Source: JAVBQJ01 sp031549115 (lineage in GTDB: Bacteria > Verrucomicrobiota > Lentisphaeria > Victivallales > Victivallaceae). From it: a stretch of 64,000 nt of DNA. Below are positions 25,504-35,540 of the stretch, piece by piece. The notes under the pieces were generated by a model, which was given only the letters and a program-made list of their open reading frames with translations, was not told where the DNA came from and searched no databases. Position numbers and translations under genes: made by a program. The stretch lies in assembly GCA_031549115.1 (NCBI GenBank), contig JAVBQJ010000092.1, positions 1-64,000 on the forward strand, in the 5' to 3' direction. Every line of letters starts with the position of its first letter. The first letter of the stretch is position 1.

Positions 25504-27597
25504 TTACTTCTGTATGGTTCTCTTGATCACTTCCCGCTTCAAATCGTCCGGGAGGTTGCGGAAATATTCGCTGTAACCGCCGATCCGCACCATCAGCTGC
25601 GGATAGTCGTCCGGGTTTGCCAGAGCCGCCTCCAGCAGCGCCGAATCCGCCATCGAAATCTGCACCTGCAAGCCTCCTCCGGCGAAATAAGCCTGGATCA
25701 ACGCCTTCAACCGGGCGCGTCCTTCCGGCGACGTCACCAGTTCGCGATCCAGGCGCAAATTCAACACCAGCGTCCCGATTCCGGCATCCTGCGGCAACGC
25801 CGCACAAGAACGCAAAAGCGCCGTCGGCCCCGCCAGATCGGTCCCCTGCATCGCGCCCACCGAATCCGCCAGCGGCGTCCCGCCCCGGCGCCCGTCCGCG
25901 GTCGGCCCGACCTGCGCTCCGAGATCGGCATAGGTGACGAACAGGATCACCGACGCCACCGCGTAACCGTCTCCGCGCCGGATCCGCCGCGCATTCACCC
26001 GGCAGAAAAGAAATTCCGTCAGCTCGCCCGCCAGCCGGTCCAGCGGTTCGAAGCCGTTGCCGAACTTCGGCAGGTTTTCGATCGCCTTGCGCTCCGCGTC
26101 GAAGCCGTGGTAGTCCTGTTTCAGCATCGTCCGCAACTGCGCCCGGTCGAACGGCAGCCGCCCGGCAAAGCATTCGCGGATCGTCCACAACGCGTTGTAA
26201 GTATTGGTCAAGCCGGCGAAGTTGATCACACTGCCGTTGCAGCGGGCGCCGCCGTCATTGAAGTCCCGGCCCCGCTCCAGACAATCGCCGATCAACATGC
26301 TGCGCACCAGGTGCGGCCGGTAGAGCGCCATATCCTGCTGACTCTGGTCCAGCGCCGTGAACAACAATTCCAGCTGCCGCTCCAGATCGGCGCGGAAGCG
26401 TTGCTCGAACGCGGCGAAATCCGGCGCCTCCGGCAACGCGCTTTCAACCGTATGGCTCAGTATCTCCAGCACGTTCAAACCGGCGTCGATGCTGCCGACA
26501 TTCGAACACCCGGAAAACATCAGTTCGGTACAGCCGCCGTACGCCAGCCGGTAAAGATCGGCTTCCGCCACCCGGGTCAGCTCCTGCAAACGACGGAAGT
26601 AACCGGCTTCGTTGTACAACGCCGGATTCACGCTGCCGTTGGCCAGGTTGTCGAATACCGCCTCCCAGCACGCCTCCGGCATCGCCGGATCGACCAGAAG
26701 CCCGGCGTTGGGACGCCGGTATTTGCCCAGCGAACGCAGCACCAGCAACGTGAAATGCGAATATTCCAGCCGCTCCGGCGCCGAATGGCCGCCGACGGTC
26801 ATGTGCCAGCCGTTGTTCAAATCGACATTATGCCACAACTCTTCCAACCACGCCAGCGCCTGCGCGTCGGACACCGGATCGGCCTCGTAATAACGGCGCA
26901 TCCAGCCGTCGAAGCGGCCGATCGAATCGCCATCGTCGAGATACCAGAAAAAGTTGAACAACGCCAGCGCCCCGAAAAATCCCTTCGCCCCGGTTTTCAC
27001 CTCCGATTCGAAGACCCGGCACAGCGCCTCCGGCGCCCCGGAATCGCGCAAATGCCGCGCCGCGCGCGCGACATAACGCTCCAGCGCCGCAATCACCTCG
27101 TTCATCGCGTCCGACCAGTCGGGTTCCGCGTGCGCCCGGCCCGCATTCCAGCGCTCCCGGATGCCGTCGATGCCCGACTTCACCAGGGTTTCGAAGTCGG
27201 GAATCGAGTGGGTATAGGCATTGCCGCCCACCGAAAAACGCCCCGGAATCGCCTGCCGCGCCACCGAGCGCAGCTCCTGGAACAGTTGATCCACGACCAC
27301 CGGCTCCCGATCCCGCGCCGTCGTCAGCTTCCGCTCCAGCAGCGCAAAATCGATGGCAATCCCCGCGGAATAATGAAACTGGATCGCCTGCTCCGGAATC
27401 GTCCGCCACATGGCGACCGCGCCGGACGGGTAATAGCATATCGTGCCGTCGGCCGCCGGAAGCGGTGCGGCATCCAGATAACGGCGCAAGGCCCGGCCGA
27501 AACGGCGCGCCCACGAAGCGTTGCGCTCTTCGAAGAGACCGGCTCCGAATACTTCACCGGCCTCCGCCAGAAATTCCTGCATCGAACACCACATCAT
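25504..27597 (-). CDS. Glycyl radical enzyme of the pyruvate formate-lyase superfamily
   Basis: The 697-residue protein shows the C-terminal glycyl-radical box VRIGGYSEYFRNL (radical on Gly674) and the thiyl-radical cysteine in YGGCTELMF (Cys356). Such enzymes are oxygen-sensitive and need a radical-SAM activase; none is adjacent. The active-site segment GCTE differs from the CC pair of true pyruvate formate-lyase and from the GCIE of diol dehydratases, so the substrate is unclear. The start overlaps the methylenetetrahydrofolate reductase gene as ATGA, linking it to one-carbon metabolism. A C-C lyase is possible; I would not call the reaction. Confidence 0.85.
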   Translation of the reverse strand: MMWCSMQEFLAEAGEVFGAGLFEERNASWARRFGRALRRYLDAAPLPAADGTICYYPSGAVAMWRTIPEQAIQFHYSAGIAIDFALLERKLTTARDREPVVVDQLFQELRSVARQAIPGRFSVGGNAYTHSIPDFETLVKSGIDGIRERWNAGRAHAEPDWSDAMNEVIAALERYVARAARHLRDSGAPEALCRVFESEVKTGAKGFFGALALFNFFWYLDDGDSIGRFDGWMRRYYEADPVSDAQALAWLEELWHNVDLNNGWHMTVGGHSAPERLEYSHFTLLVLRSLGKYRRPNAGLLVDPAMPEACWEAVFDNLANGSVNPALYNEAGYFRRLQELTRVAEADLYRLAYGGCTELMFSGCSNVGSIDAGLNVLEILSHTVESALPEAPDFAAFEQRFRADLERQLELLFTALDQSQQDMALYRPHLVRSMLIGDCLERGRDFNDGGARCNGSVINFAGLTNTYNALWTIRECFAGRLPFDRAQLRTMLKQDYHGFDAERKAIENLPKFGNGFEPLDRLAGELTEFLFCRVNARRIRRGDGYAVASVILFVTYADLGAQVGPTADGRRGGTPLADSVGAMQGTDLAGPTALLRSCAALPQDAGIGTLVLNLRLDRELVTSPEGRARLKALIQAYFAGGGLQVQISMADSALLEAALANPDDYPQLMVRIGGYSEYFRNLPDDLKREVIKRTIQK

Positions 27598-29045
27598 ACT
27601 CCCTCCGTTTCATTCTGCGGGATATATTCGTTCTCCAGCCAATCGATGGCTCCGCTGGCTTCCGCCAACGCGGTAATACGCTGAAAAATACAAGCGTCAT
27701 GTCCAAGCTCGCACATGCCGTTCGAAGCCGCGCCGCCGCAGGGGCCGTTGACCAGCCGCTTCGGGCACTGCTCCGGGCAGATGTGAAAGGTCAAAGGCAG
27801 ACGGCAGCGGCCGCAGCCCTTGCAGCCGGCGAAAAAGCGCTTCAACAGCCGCCGCGAACCCGCCGGCTGCAAATCGGCTTCGGGAAACAGAAAGTTGCGC
27901 CAGCTGTGCTTGATATGTTCGGCCGCCGGCAACGGCGCCGGCGTGTAATCGGTCGGGACCGGCGCCGCCTCCCGGGCATCCCTGGTCAACATTTTCTCGA
28001 ACAGCTGGAAGCCGTTGGAGTAGGCCGCCAGGTCGGCACGGCCGAGATAAAACTCATACTCCTCCAGCCAATGGTCGAAGGTGGCGAATTCATCCAGCGC
28101 CTCGGTGATCCGCCGCGCCACCGTCTTCAGCTTCTCGGGTGTGTCGACTCCGGCGATCTGGACACCGGAATAGCCGAGCAGCCGGCATCCGGCCGCCTGG
28201 AGCTCGAGCCGCCGCCATTGCGCCGCCTCGAATTGCTGGCTGGAAAAACGCAGCTCCTTGCGCAGCAGATTCTGGAATTCAGCCGAAATCACCATGCCGG
28301 GGAAATGCCCGCGCAAAATCTGATCCATCCGTTCCGGCGTCAGCAGCATCAGCCGGGCGATGCTCGGAAAAAAGAACTGCCGTTCGGTCAGGTACCAGCG
28401 CAACTCCTGCAGCTTGATCATGTCGAAACCGGCCTGCGCCACCACAAAACCGGCGCCGCAATTGAACTTTTTGACCAGCTTGTAATATTGCGCCAGCAAT
28501 GGATGGGGAGCATATTTATACGGATTGACCACCGCGCCGGCGCAGAATATATGCTCTTTCGCTGCCTCGTTCAAGCGCTGGATTTCGTGCAGCGTCCAGA
28601 TGTCTTCGACGAAGCTGCGGCTCCGGGTCTGGCGCATAGTCTCGCCGACCAGATGATCGCCGGAGACCGGAATCACGTTCGCCAACCCGGCATTGGCGGC
28701 AATCCGCAACAACCCCTTCATCTCCCGATGGGTGGTGTCGCGCCCCGAAAGATACACCAGATGCCGGTTCCGGGTGGCGCTGGGCAAAGTGGACGCATAG
28801 GTCACCGCGCGATGCGCCGCCTCCGGATAATACCGGTCGGTGATCGCCAGCGACACCGGCAGCTCGCTGATGCTCAACGCCGCGTATTCCAATGCCTCCA
28901 GACGTTTCGCCGCCACCCCCATATCGGTGTCCAGCGCCGGAGCGCCATGCTCGATCAGCACCGAAAAAACACCGTTATTGAGACAATCCCGCAGCCGGTT
29001 GGCCGAGGATTCGAAATTCATTTCCAACTGAAAACCATTCATCAT
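27594..29045 (-). CDS. Methylenetetrahydrofolate reductase with C-terminal cysteine-rich domain
   Basis: The 483-residue protein has a MetF-type FAD barrel (LIEHGAPALDTDMGVAAKRL near the start; SGRDTTHREMKGLL and PVSGDH further on) fused to a cysteine-rich tail CKGCGRCRLP, CPKRLVNGPCGG and MCELGHDACIF. That tail matches the MTHFR C-terminal domain of acetogens and other anaerobes and probably binds iron-sulfur clusters or partner proteins. It makes or uses methyl-tetrahydrofolate. The start is a double ATG overlapping the flippase stop; its stop overlaps the glycyl radical enzyme start. The fusion is typical of anaerobes. Confidence 0.88.
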   Translation of the reverse strand: MMNGFQLEMNFESSANRLRDCLNNGVFSVLIEHGAPALDTDMGVAAKRLEALEYAALSISELPVSLAITDRYYPEAAHRAVTYASTLPSATRNRHLVYLSGRDTTHREMKGLLRIAANAGLANVIPVSGDHLVGETMRQTRSRSFVEDIWTLHEIQRLNEAAKEHIFCAGAVVNPYKYAPHPLLAQYYKLVKKFNCGAGFVVAQAGFDMIKLQELRWYLTERQFFFPSIARLMLLTPERMDQILRGHFPGMVISAEFQNLLRKELRFSSQQFEAAQWRRLELQAAGCRLLGYSGVQIAGVDTPEKLKTVARRITEALDEFATFDHWLEEYEFYLGRADLAAYSNGFQLFEKMLTRDAREAAPVPTDYTPAPLPAAEHIKHSWRNFLFPEADLQPAGSRRLLKRFFAGCKGCGRCRLPLTFHICPEQCPKRLVNGPCGGAASNGMCELGHDACIFQRITALAEASGAIDWLENEYIPQNETEGV

Positions 29046-30070
29046 TCCACCTCTTTCGCCGCTTTGCGCCCCGGATCCAGCACGAAAAAGATTCCCCCGA
29101 TCAGATTCCCCAGCAAAATAATCATCGTATACAACAGCGGAATCGCCGCCGCCATTTTCACCATCCCGGCACCGAGAATCGCTTCGATGGTCACATCCCG
29201 GATCCCGATCCCCGACAGACTCAACGGAATCAGGCCGGCGATATTCCCGACCGAAACCGCCACCGCCAGCGTCAGCAGATCCACCGCCCCCTCCGGCAAC
29301 CCCAGCGTGATCACCCACACCGCCGCCACCGTCATCAGGTGCACACCGAAAATACTCGCCACAGTCAGCATCACCAACCCGCGCCAGCGGCTCCGGTAGG
29401 TGTCCAGCGCTCCGGTCAATTGCGAAACACACCCCTTCGACCAACGGTCCCCGGCACCCATCAGGGTGCCGAACGGCGGGATTTTTTCCACATGCCGGTG
29501 AAAGAACAGCGCCAACATCGCCATATTGCCGCCGACGCACAGACAAAAGAGAGCGATCACGCCCCAAATGCGCAGATGCGTCAGCCACTCCGCGCCCTCC
29601 ACTTCCACCTGAAGCAGAATCGGTAGCGACCACAGCATCAGCACGATCGTCAGCACAAACAACGCCACCATCCCGACAATCCGGTCCATCAATACCGTAA
29701 CCGCGCCCTCAAAACGGGTTCCCTCCGGGGAGCGCCGGGCCAGAAAACCGATCCGGGCGACATCGCCGCCGATGGCGCCGCCGGGAATCACCAGCGAAAA
29801 GAAATACCCCTGCATCGTCAGTGACAGGGACTGAAAAAAGCGCAGCCGGAATCCCAGATATTTGGCCAGCACGTACCACCGCCACGCGGAGACCACCATA
29901 TGCAGCAAATACACCAGGAGCGCCGGCGCGAGATACCAGTAATTAAACGTGGCGAAAGCATGTTTGAGGTTGTCGAAATTGAGATAGACCAGCCATGAGA
30001 TGATGGCAACGGCAACCCCGAATTTCAACACGAACATGCAACTTTTTTTGGCGAACTCCGAACCTGTCAT
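29042..30070 (-). CDS. Flippase-like lysylphosphatidylglycerol synthase TM-domain protein
   Basis: The 342-residue inner-membrane protein shows the UPF0104 / LPG_synthase_TM pattern: about eight helices, SAWRWYVLAKYLG, IPGGAIGGDVARI and a late SLSGIGIRDV. Relatives lacking the soluble MprF catalytic domain are thought to move or modify lipids. An ATG one codon after a TTG is the chosen start, with GGGGAGG upstream. It is coupled to the folate gene by ATGA. Lipid substrate unknown. Confidence 0.82.
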   Translation of the reverse strand: MTGSEFAKKSCMFVLKFGVAVAIISWLVYLNFDNLKHAFATFNYWYLAPALLVYLLHMVVSAWRWYVLAKYLGFRLRFFQSLSLTMQGYFFSLVIPGGAIGGDVARIGFLARRSPEGTRFEGAVTVLMDRIVGMVALFVLTIVLMLWSLPILLQVEVEGAEWLTHLRIWGVIALFCLCVGGNMAMLALFFHRHVEKIPPFGTLMGAGDRWSKGCVSQLTGALDTYRSRWRGLVMLTVASIFGVHLMTVAAVWVITLGLPEGAVDLLTLAVAVSVGNIAGLIPLSLSGIGIRDVTIEAILGAGMVKMAAAIPLLYTMIILLGNLIGGIFFVLDPGRKAAKEVE

Positions 30071-30205
30071 CAAGGACGCGGCCTCCCCGTTTTAGAATTT
30101 TCGACAAACTTTAATGTACTGCCGAAACGCGGGGATTTCAAGCGGCAACCGTATAAAAGCACCTGCGATTGCCGCCGGCCGTCGTTGCCGCGACCCAGAA
30201 AGCGA

Positions 30206-32002
30206 TTACATCGCCGCCGGAATCCGGATCGTCAGCGTCCGCAAGCCGTCGGAGAGGATGTCGCGAATCCGCAGCGCCAGCTCCAGACGCGCCCGGCGCA
30301 ATGCCGGATCGTCCGCGGTCAGCACCGGACACTCCCGGTAAAAACGGTTGAAACTCTTCGCCAGATCCAATAGATAGGTGACCAATACCGAACAATCCAG
30401 CTTCGCCGCGGCCTCCTGCAACGTGGCCGGATAGTAATCCGCCAGGATCGCCAGCGATTTTTCCTCCGGACGCTCCAGGAGGCTCCAATCCACCGGCGCC
30501 GCCGGGTCCACGCCGCGCTCCGCGGCCTTCGCCAGCATCGACTGAATCCGCGCCACCGCGTATTGCACATACGGACCGGTGTCGCCCTCGAATTTAATCG
30601 AAGCCTGCGGATCGAACATGATCGTCGTCTTCGGATTGTATTTGAGCAGCATGAACTTCAACGCCCCGAGACCGATCTCTTCGGCCCGGCAGCGCAGCTC
30701 CGCCTCGTCGGTCTCCTCGCCGGCGCGCTCCTTGCAGCTCTGGTACGCCAATTCACACATTTCGTCAAAGAGATCGTCGGCATCCACCACCGTGCCTTCG
30801 CGGCTTTTCATCTTTCCGGTCGGCAGATTCACCATTCCATAGGACAGGTGATGCAGCCGGTCGGCCCATTCGTAGCCGAGCTTCTGCAAAATCGCAAACA
30901 GCATCTGGAAGTGCAAGTTCTGCTCGTCGCCCACCACCCAGATCTGCTCCTCGGGGCGCCAATCCTGGTACTTCAGCGTCGTGGTACCGATATCCTGGGT
31001 CATATACACACTGGTGCCGTCCGAACGCAACACCACCTTGCGCCCGAGCTTGCCCAGATCGGCAAACACCGCCCCGTCGTCGCGCCGCTCGAAAACGCCG
31101 CGCGCCAGACCGTCGGCGATCAGGTCTTTGCCCAGCATATACGTCTGGCTTTCCAGATAGGTATGATCGAAGTGAATCCCGAAGCGTTCGTAGGTCTGCG
31201 CGAAACCGGCGAAAACCCAGTTGTTCATCGTCTGCCACAATGCCCGTACCGCCGGATCGCCGGCTTCCCAGTCCTGCAGCATCTTTTGCGCCGCCCGCCC
31301 CAGCTCCGTTTCCAGAAACAGGTCTTCGTCGGAGCGCTCCGCCAACTCCGGCCGGGCGGCCTTCAGCGCCGCCAGCTCCGCCGACAGCGCCTTGGCGAAT
31401 TCCACATAATACTTCCCGACCAGATGGTCCCCTTTGATCCCGGAGGATTCGGGAGTTTCGCCGCTGCCGGAACGCTGGTACGCCAACATCGATTTGCAGA
31501 TATGAATACCGCGGTCGTTGACCAGGTTGATTTCCGTCACCGCGTGACCGACACGCTTCAACAGCGAAGCCAGCGCCATCCCGAGCGTATTGTTGCGCAC
31601 ATGCCCCAGATGCTGCGGCTTATTGGTATTCGGCGCCGAATATTCGATCAATATCCGCCGTTGCTCCGGTCCGGGCAAGGTTCCGCGCTCCAGGATGGCC
31701 CCTGCTTTCGCCACGGTATCGCGATAGACCGCTTCCGGGCGCAGCGTCACATTGACGAACGCTTTGATCTGCTCCACATGCAAAAGATCCGGATGGCTCT
31801 TCAGAAACTCCGCCACCCTGGCCGCCAACACCGGCGGCGGACAGCCGAACGGCTTCGCAATCCGGAACACATTGACCACCAATTCGCCGGTCATCCCCTC
31901 CGGACAACGCTCCGGCACAATTCCCCATCCCGCGGGCAACACCGCGGCCGGATATTCCTTCGCCAGCCAGGCTTCCAAATCGGAAATAAACTGAAACGCC
32001 AT
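30206..32002 (-). CDS. argS: Arginyl-tRNA synthetase
   Basis: The 598-residue class I synthetase charges tRNA-Arg. The HIGH-type motif is HLGH in PNTNKPQHLGHVRNN, and the KMSK-type motif is KMKS in LPTGKMKSREGT. A DALR anticodon-binding domain ends the protein. GGAG precedes the ATG; a GTG three codons earlier is an alternative start. It lies 34 bases after manA. Confidence 0.96.
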   Translation of the reverse strand: MAFQFISDLEAWLAKEYPAAVLPAGWGIVPERCPEGMTGELVVNVFRIAKPFGCPPPVLAARVAEFLKSHPDLLHVEQIKAFVNVTLRPEAVYRDTVAKAGAILERGTLPGPEQRRILIEYSAPNTNKPQHLGHVRNNTLGMALASLLKRVGHAVTEINLVNDRGIHICKSMLAYQRSGSGETPESSGIKGDHLVGKYYVEFAKALSAELAALKAARPELAERSDEDLFLETELGRAAQKMLQDWEAGDPAVRALWQTMNNWVFAGFAQTYERFGIHFDHTYLESQTYMLGKDLIADGLARGVFERRDDGAVFADLGKLGRKVVLRSDGTSVYMTQDIGTTTLKYQDWRPEEQIWVVGDEQNLHFQMLFAILQKLGYEWADRLHHLSYGMVNLPTGKMKSREGTVVDADDLFDEMCELAYQSCKERAGEETDEAELRCRAEEIGLGALKFMLLKYNPKTTIMFDPQASIKFEGDTGPYVQYAVARIQSMLAKAAERGVDPAAPVDWSLLERPEEKSLAILADYYPATLQEAAAKLDCSVLVTYLLDLAKSFNRFYRECPVLTADDPALRRARLELALRIRDILSDGLRTLTIRIPAAM

Positions 32003-32035
32003 TTTCTCCACTGTCTTTCTATACGATCCGGCCGC

Positions 32036-33049
32036 TCACAAGGTCGTGCGCACCACGTTGGTTTCCCCGCCGGCTTGCACCGGCGTAATCACATAACTGC
32101 CATAGGTGGCCGGAATCAGTGCGGTTTGTCCCGGCGCCAGCTCCAGAGAGGTTTCCAGCGCGTCATCGGGACGCCCCACCTTCACCGGATTCGAAATCGC
32201 GGTGATCAAATGAAAGCTCTGTCCGACCGTATCGTCCCGCCACGGCTGCACCAGATGCAGACTGTCCACCTTGAAGAAACGGCAGCGGTTGACCACCGGA
32301 AACTTACGGTTGTGTCCGGCCTCGCCGACCACCCCCGGAATCCGCGGCGAAGTCCGGTTCATGAAGTCGATCGACTCCATCGCCAGATCCACATGCAGAT
32401 CGCGCGATTTGCCGTCGGCGTCCATCCGTCCCCAGTCGCTGACCCGGTAGGTCGTATCCGAATTCTGCTGCACCTCCAGCAAAAGATTGCCTTCGCCGAT
32501 CGCGTGCAGCGTTCCGGAGGTGATGAAGTACGCGTCCCCCGGCTGCGACGGATAAACCTGAAGCAGATTTTCCACATCCGGCGAGTTCAATTTCTCCACC
32601 AGTTGCTGCCGCGTCCCGCGCGGGCTCAGCCCGGCCATGATTTTGGCGCCGCGCCGGGCGGCGATGATGTACCACATTTCGGTCTTCGGTTCGGCGCCAT
32701 GGCCGATGCGGGCACAGGCGGCTTCGTCCGGATGCACCTGCAAACTCAAACGGTCGCCGGCGTCGATCAATTTCACCAGCAGCGGAAAGCGTCCGCCGTT
32801 CCAGGCGCGCCCCAGAAGATATTGCCCATACGCCGACACCAGCTCGCGCAGCGTCTTTCCCGCCAGGGGGCCATTCGCCACCACGCTCTGGACATCGTCC
32901 CGATCGACAATTTCCCATGCTTCGCCGATCGGAGCGGCGGCCTCGGGCAACTCCCGGTGCAATTGCTCCTTCATCAGCGTGCCGCCCCAGATGCGCTCGG
33001 CGTAACACGGCGTAAACACCAATGGATAAAGTTCGTTGCTATTCATCAT
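32036..33049 (-). CDS. manA: Type I mannose-6-phosphate isomerase
   Basis: The 337-residue zinc enzyme interconverts mannose-6-P and fructose-6-P. Metal and substrate residues are visible in LSLQVHPDE and KTEMWYI, and in ITSGTLHAIGEG followed by QNSDTTYRVSDWGR. It is close to the short YvyI/ManA form of Gram-positives and Bacteroidetes. Its start shares one base with the thioesterase stop (TAATG). Confidence 0.93.
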   Translation of the reverse strand: MMNSNELYPLVFTPCYAERIWGGTLMKEQLHRELPEAAAPIGEAWEIVDRDDVQSVVANGPLAGKTLRELVSAYGQYLLGRAWNGGRFPLLVKLIDAGDRLSLQVHPDEAACARIGHGAEPKTEMWYIIAARRGAKIMAGLSPRGTRQQLVEKLNSPDVENLLQVYPSQPGDAYFITSGTLHAIGEGNLLLEVQQNSDTTYRVSDWGRMDADGKSRDLHVDLAMESIDFMNRTSPRIPGVVGEAGHNRKFPVVNRCRFFKVDSLHLVQPWRDDTVGQSFHLITAISNPVKVGRPDDALETSLELAPGQTALIPATYGSYVITPVQAGGETNVVRTTL

Positions 33050-33462
33050 TACAGTCCCTCCCCGGTTCCGAAACGCGAACAGGCATCCACCAGCTCCCGC
33101 GGCGGTTTTATGGGTTTACGGTTGGTATTCACACATGCCAGGGTCACTTCGCCGGCCACCAGCAATCGATCCAGATACCACACTTCCGAAACAATCCGAA
33201 GCCGCACGCCCCTGATTTCAACCACTTGCGAGCGAAAGGTCAGCAGTTCATCGTAATGGGCGCTCGCATGGTAATGGCAATGCGCTTCGGAAACCGGCAG
33301 AAACACGCCCAACTTTTCCAATTCGCTGTACGGCATACCGGCATCGCGCATCATTTCCGTACGGCTGCGTTCGAAATACTCCAGATAATTGGCGTAGTAC
33401 ACCACTCCCATCTGATCGGTGTCCGCGTACGGCACCCGGTACGTCGTTTCATGCCAGCCCAT
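33049..33462 (-). CDS. Acyl-CoA thioesterase, 4-hydroxybenzoyl-CoA thioesterase family
   Basis: The 137-residue hot-dog-fold protein has the family active-site segment YADTDQMGVVYYANYLEYF (Asp before QMG). Relatives include YbgC and FadM. Substrate cannot be assigned. Fourteen bases overlap cmk upstream, and its stop shares a base with the manA start, so it is translated within this minus-strand operon. Confidence 0.9.
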   Translation of the reverse strand: MGWHETTYRVPYADTDQMGVVYYANYLEYFERSRTEMMRDAGMPYSELEKLGVFLPVSEAHCHYHASAHYDELLTFRSQVVEIRGVRLRIVSEVWYLDRLLVAGEVTLACVNTNRKPIKPPRELVDACSRFGTGEGL

Positions 33463-34138
33463 GTTCTTCCACCCGTTTCACAATCGCATCCACCACTTCA
33501 TCCACGGCCAATCCGGTCGTATCCAGCTTCACCGCGTCCGGTGCCGCCAGCAGCGGCGCCACCTTGCGCGTCGAATCCAGATGATCCCGGCGCGCGATCT
33601 CGGCCGCCACGCTCTCCAGCGTGGCGTCGGCCGGCACTTCGCCTGCCTGCGCCAAACGGCGGCGCGCCCGTTCCAACGGCGACGCGGTGATAAAAAACTT
33701 ATAATCGGCATTCGGAAATACCGCCGTGCCGATATCCCGCCCTTCCATCACGATCCAGCCATTCTGCGCCAGACGCCGTTCGGCGGCCAGCACGAAATCG
33801 CGCACCAGCGGCAACGCCGCGGCCACACTGACCTCACGCGCAACTTCGGGAGAACGCAACTCCTCGCCGGGCCGGGTACCGTTGACCGACAGATCGAACG
33901 CGCCATCCGCCAGCGGCCGGTATTCCAGCTTCAAATAACTCAACAGCTCCTGCCAGTCGGCCTCCGACAGCTTGCTCAGCGACCGGTGCGGGTGGCGCTG
34001 CAACGCCGCCAGAGTCACCGCCCGGAACAGATTACCGGTATTCACATACGGGAAGCCGAAATGACGCGCGACCCGCGCCGCCACCGTACTTTTTCCGGAG
34101 GCAGCCGGGCCGTCGATTGCAATCACGCGTTCGGTCAT
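33449..34138 (-). CDS. cmk: Cytidylate kinase
   Basis: The 229-residue kinase phosphorylates CMP and dCMP. The P-loop is IDGPAASGKST at residues 8-18, followed by VNTGNLFRAVTL (a variant of the usual DTGAMYR) and GRDIGTAVFPNAD. The start lies 6 bases after secY on the same strand. Confidence 0.95.
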   Translation of the reverse strand: MTERVIAIDGPAASGKSTVAARVARHFGFPYVNTGNLFRAVTLAALQRHPHRSLSKLSEADWQELLSYLKLEYRPLADGAFDLSVNGTRPGEELRSPEVAREVSVAAALPLVRDFVLAAERRLAQNGWIVMEGRDIGTAVFPNADYKFFITASPLERARRRLAQAGEVPADATLESVAAEIARRDHLDSTRKVAPLLAAPDAVKLDTTGLAVDEVVDAIVKRVEEHGLA

Positions 34139-34144
34139 CCGGGG

Positions 34145-35500
34145 TCACCCGTTCCGGCCGCGCAAACGTCCGCTTTTGAGGAAGCCGTCGTAGTTCCGCA
34201 TGGTCAAATGGGATTCCATCTGGCGCATCGTATCCAGCGTCACCCCGACCATAATCAATAGACTGGTGCCGCCGAAAAACTGATCCACCAGCGGCGGAAC
34301 ACCGAACAGTTTGCCGAGCATCATCGGGAACAGCGCCAGTGCCGTCAGGAAAAGCGCTCCGCCGAAGGTGACCCGGGTCATGGTCTGGTCGAGGAAGTTC
34401 GCCGTCGGCTCGCCGGGACGGATCCCGGGAATGTAAGCGCCTTCCTTTTTCAGGTTGTCCGAGATCTGCAACGGGTTGAACTGCGTCGATACCCAGAAAA
34501 ACGAGAACCCGATGATCAGCCCGCCGTAAAGAATCAGATAACCGCTCTGCCCGTAATTGAACCAGGTCGCCAGACTCGCCCAGCCGAAGTAATTGAATAT
34601 CACCGTCGGAATCATCATCAGCGCGCCGGCGAAAATGATCGGCATCACGTTGGCGAAGTTCACCTTGAGCGGCATATAAGTGCTGCCGCCCTTGACCTGG
34701 GAACCGATGGTCTTGCGCGCCATCTGAATCGGAACCCGGCGGTAGCCGAGCGACAGCATCACCGTCGCCGCCGTCACCAGGAAGAAAATCAAAATCAACA
34801 GCAGCAACTTAACCAGGTTGAAGTTGCTTTCCGACGGATGCATCACCATGTCCGTCAGAGAGAAAATCGCATCCGGCATCCGGGCGATAATATTGATGGT
34901 GATGATGATCGAAGCGCCGTTGCCGATGCCCCGGTCCGTCACCTGTTCGCCCAGCCACATGATCATCATCGTGGTCGCGATCAGTACGATCACCGTCATG
35001 AATACGAAAACCGTTTCATCGCCGATGAACAACCGCATGCCGTCGGGCAGCGCCTGCAGTCCGACCCGGGACGGATTGACCATCGTCAAAGCCGCGGCCA
35101 TCCCCTGAACAAAACAGACCGCAATGGTCAGATAGCGGGTATACTGGTTGATTTTGGCCCGGCCGGATTCGCCGTCGCGCTGAATCTTTTCCAACGCCGG
35201 CACCACGGGAACCAGGAGCTGCATGATGATCGAAGCGGTAATGTACGGCATGATCCCCAGGGTCCCGATCGCAAACTTGCTCAATGCTCCACCGGAGAAC
35301 ATATCGAAAAAGTTCATCAGCGTGCCGCCTTCGCCGGAACCGGCACTGATGGCACCGATGTAACTTTGAAGCGCTGCGGGGTCGACTCCCGGACACGGAA
35401 TATTGGCCGCAATACGCACCAGCACGATGATCCCGGCGGTGAAGAGCAGGCGGTCCCGCAATTCCTTGATCTTGATTACATTCAAAAACGCTTTAAACAT
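34145..35500 (-). CDS. secY: Preprotein translocase subunit SecY
   Basis: The 451-residue protein has ten membrane helices and forms the pore of the Sec translocon. Familiar segments are GIMPYITASIIMQLL, RYLTIAVCFVQGMA and GIRPGEPTANFLDQ. AGGA is unusually close (about 2 bases) to the ATG, so its start may depend on coupling or on the upstream hairpin. It ends the spc ribosomal cluster, and the usual adk/map/infA genes do not follow. Confidence 0.97.
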   Translation of the reverse strand: MFKAFLNVIKIKELRDRLLFTAGIIVLVRIAANIPCPGVDPAALQSYIGAISAGSGEGGTLMNFFDMFSGGALSKFAIGTLGIMPYITASIIMQLLVPVVPALEKIQRDGESGRAKINQYTRYLTIAVCFVQGMAAALTMVNPSRVGLQALPDGMRLFIGDETVFVFMTVIVLIATTMMIMWLGEQVTDRGIGNGASIIITINIIARMPDAIFSLTDMVMHPSESNFNLVKLLLLILIFFLVTAATVMLSLGYRRVPIQMARKTIGSQVKGGSTYMPLKVNFANVMPIIFAGALMMIPTVIFNYFGWASLATWFNYGQSGYLILYGGLIIGFSFFWVSTQFNPLQISDNLKKEGAYIPGIRPGEPTANFLDQTMTRVTFGGALFLTALALFPMMLGKLFGVPPLVDQFFGGTSLLIMVGVTLDTMRQMESHLTMRNYDGFLKSGRLRGRNG

Positions 35501-35540
35501 CTTCCTAATTACCCGTATAGTTCAGTGGTTTTACGACATA

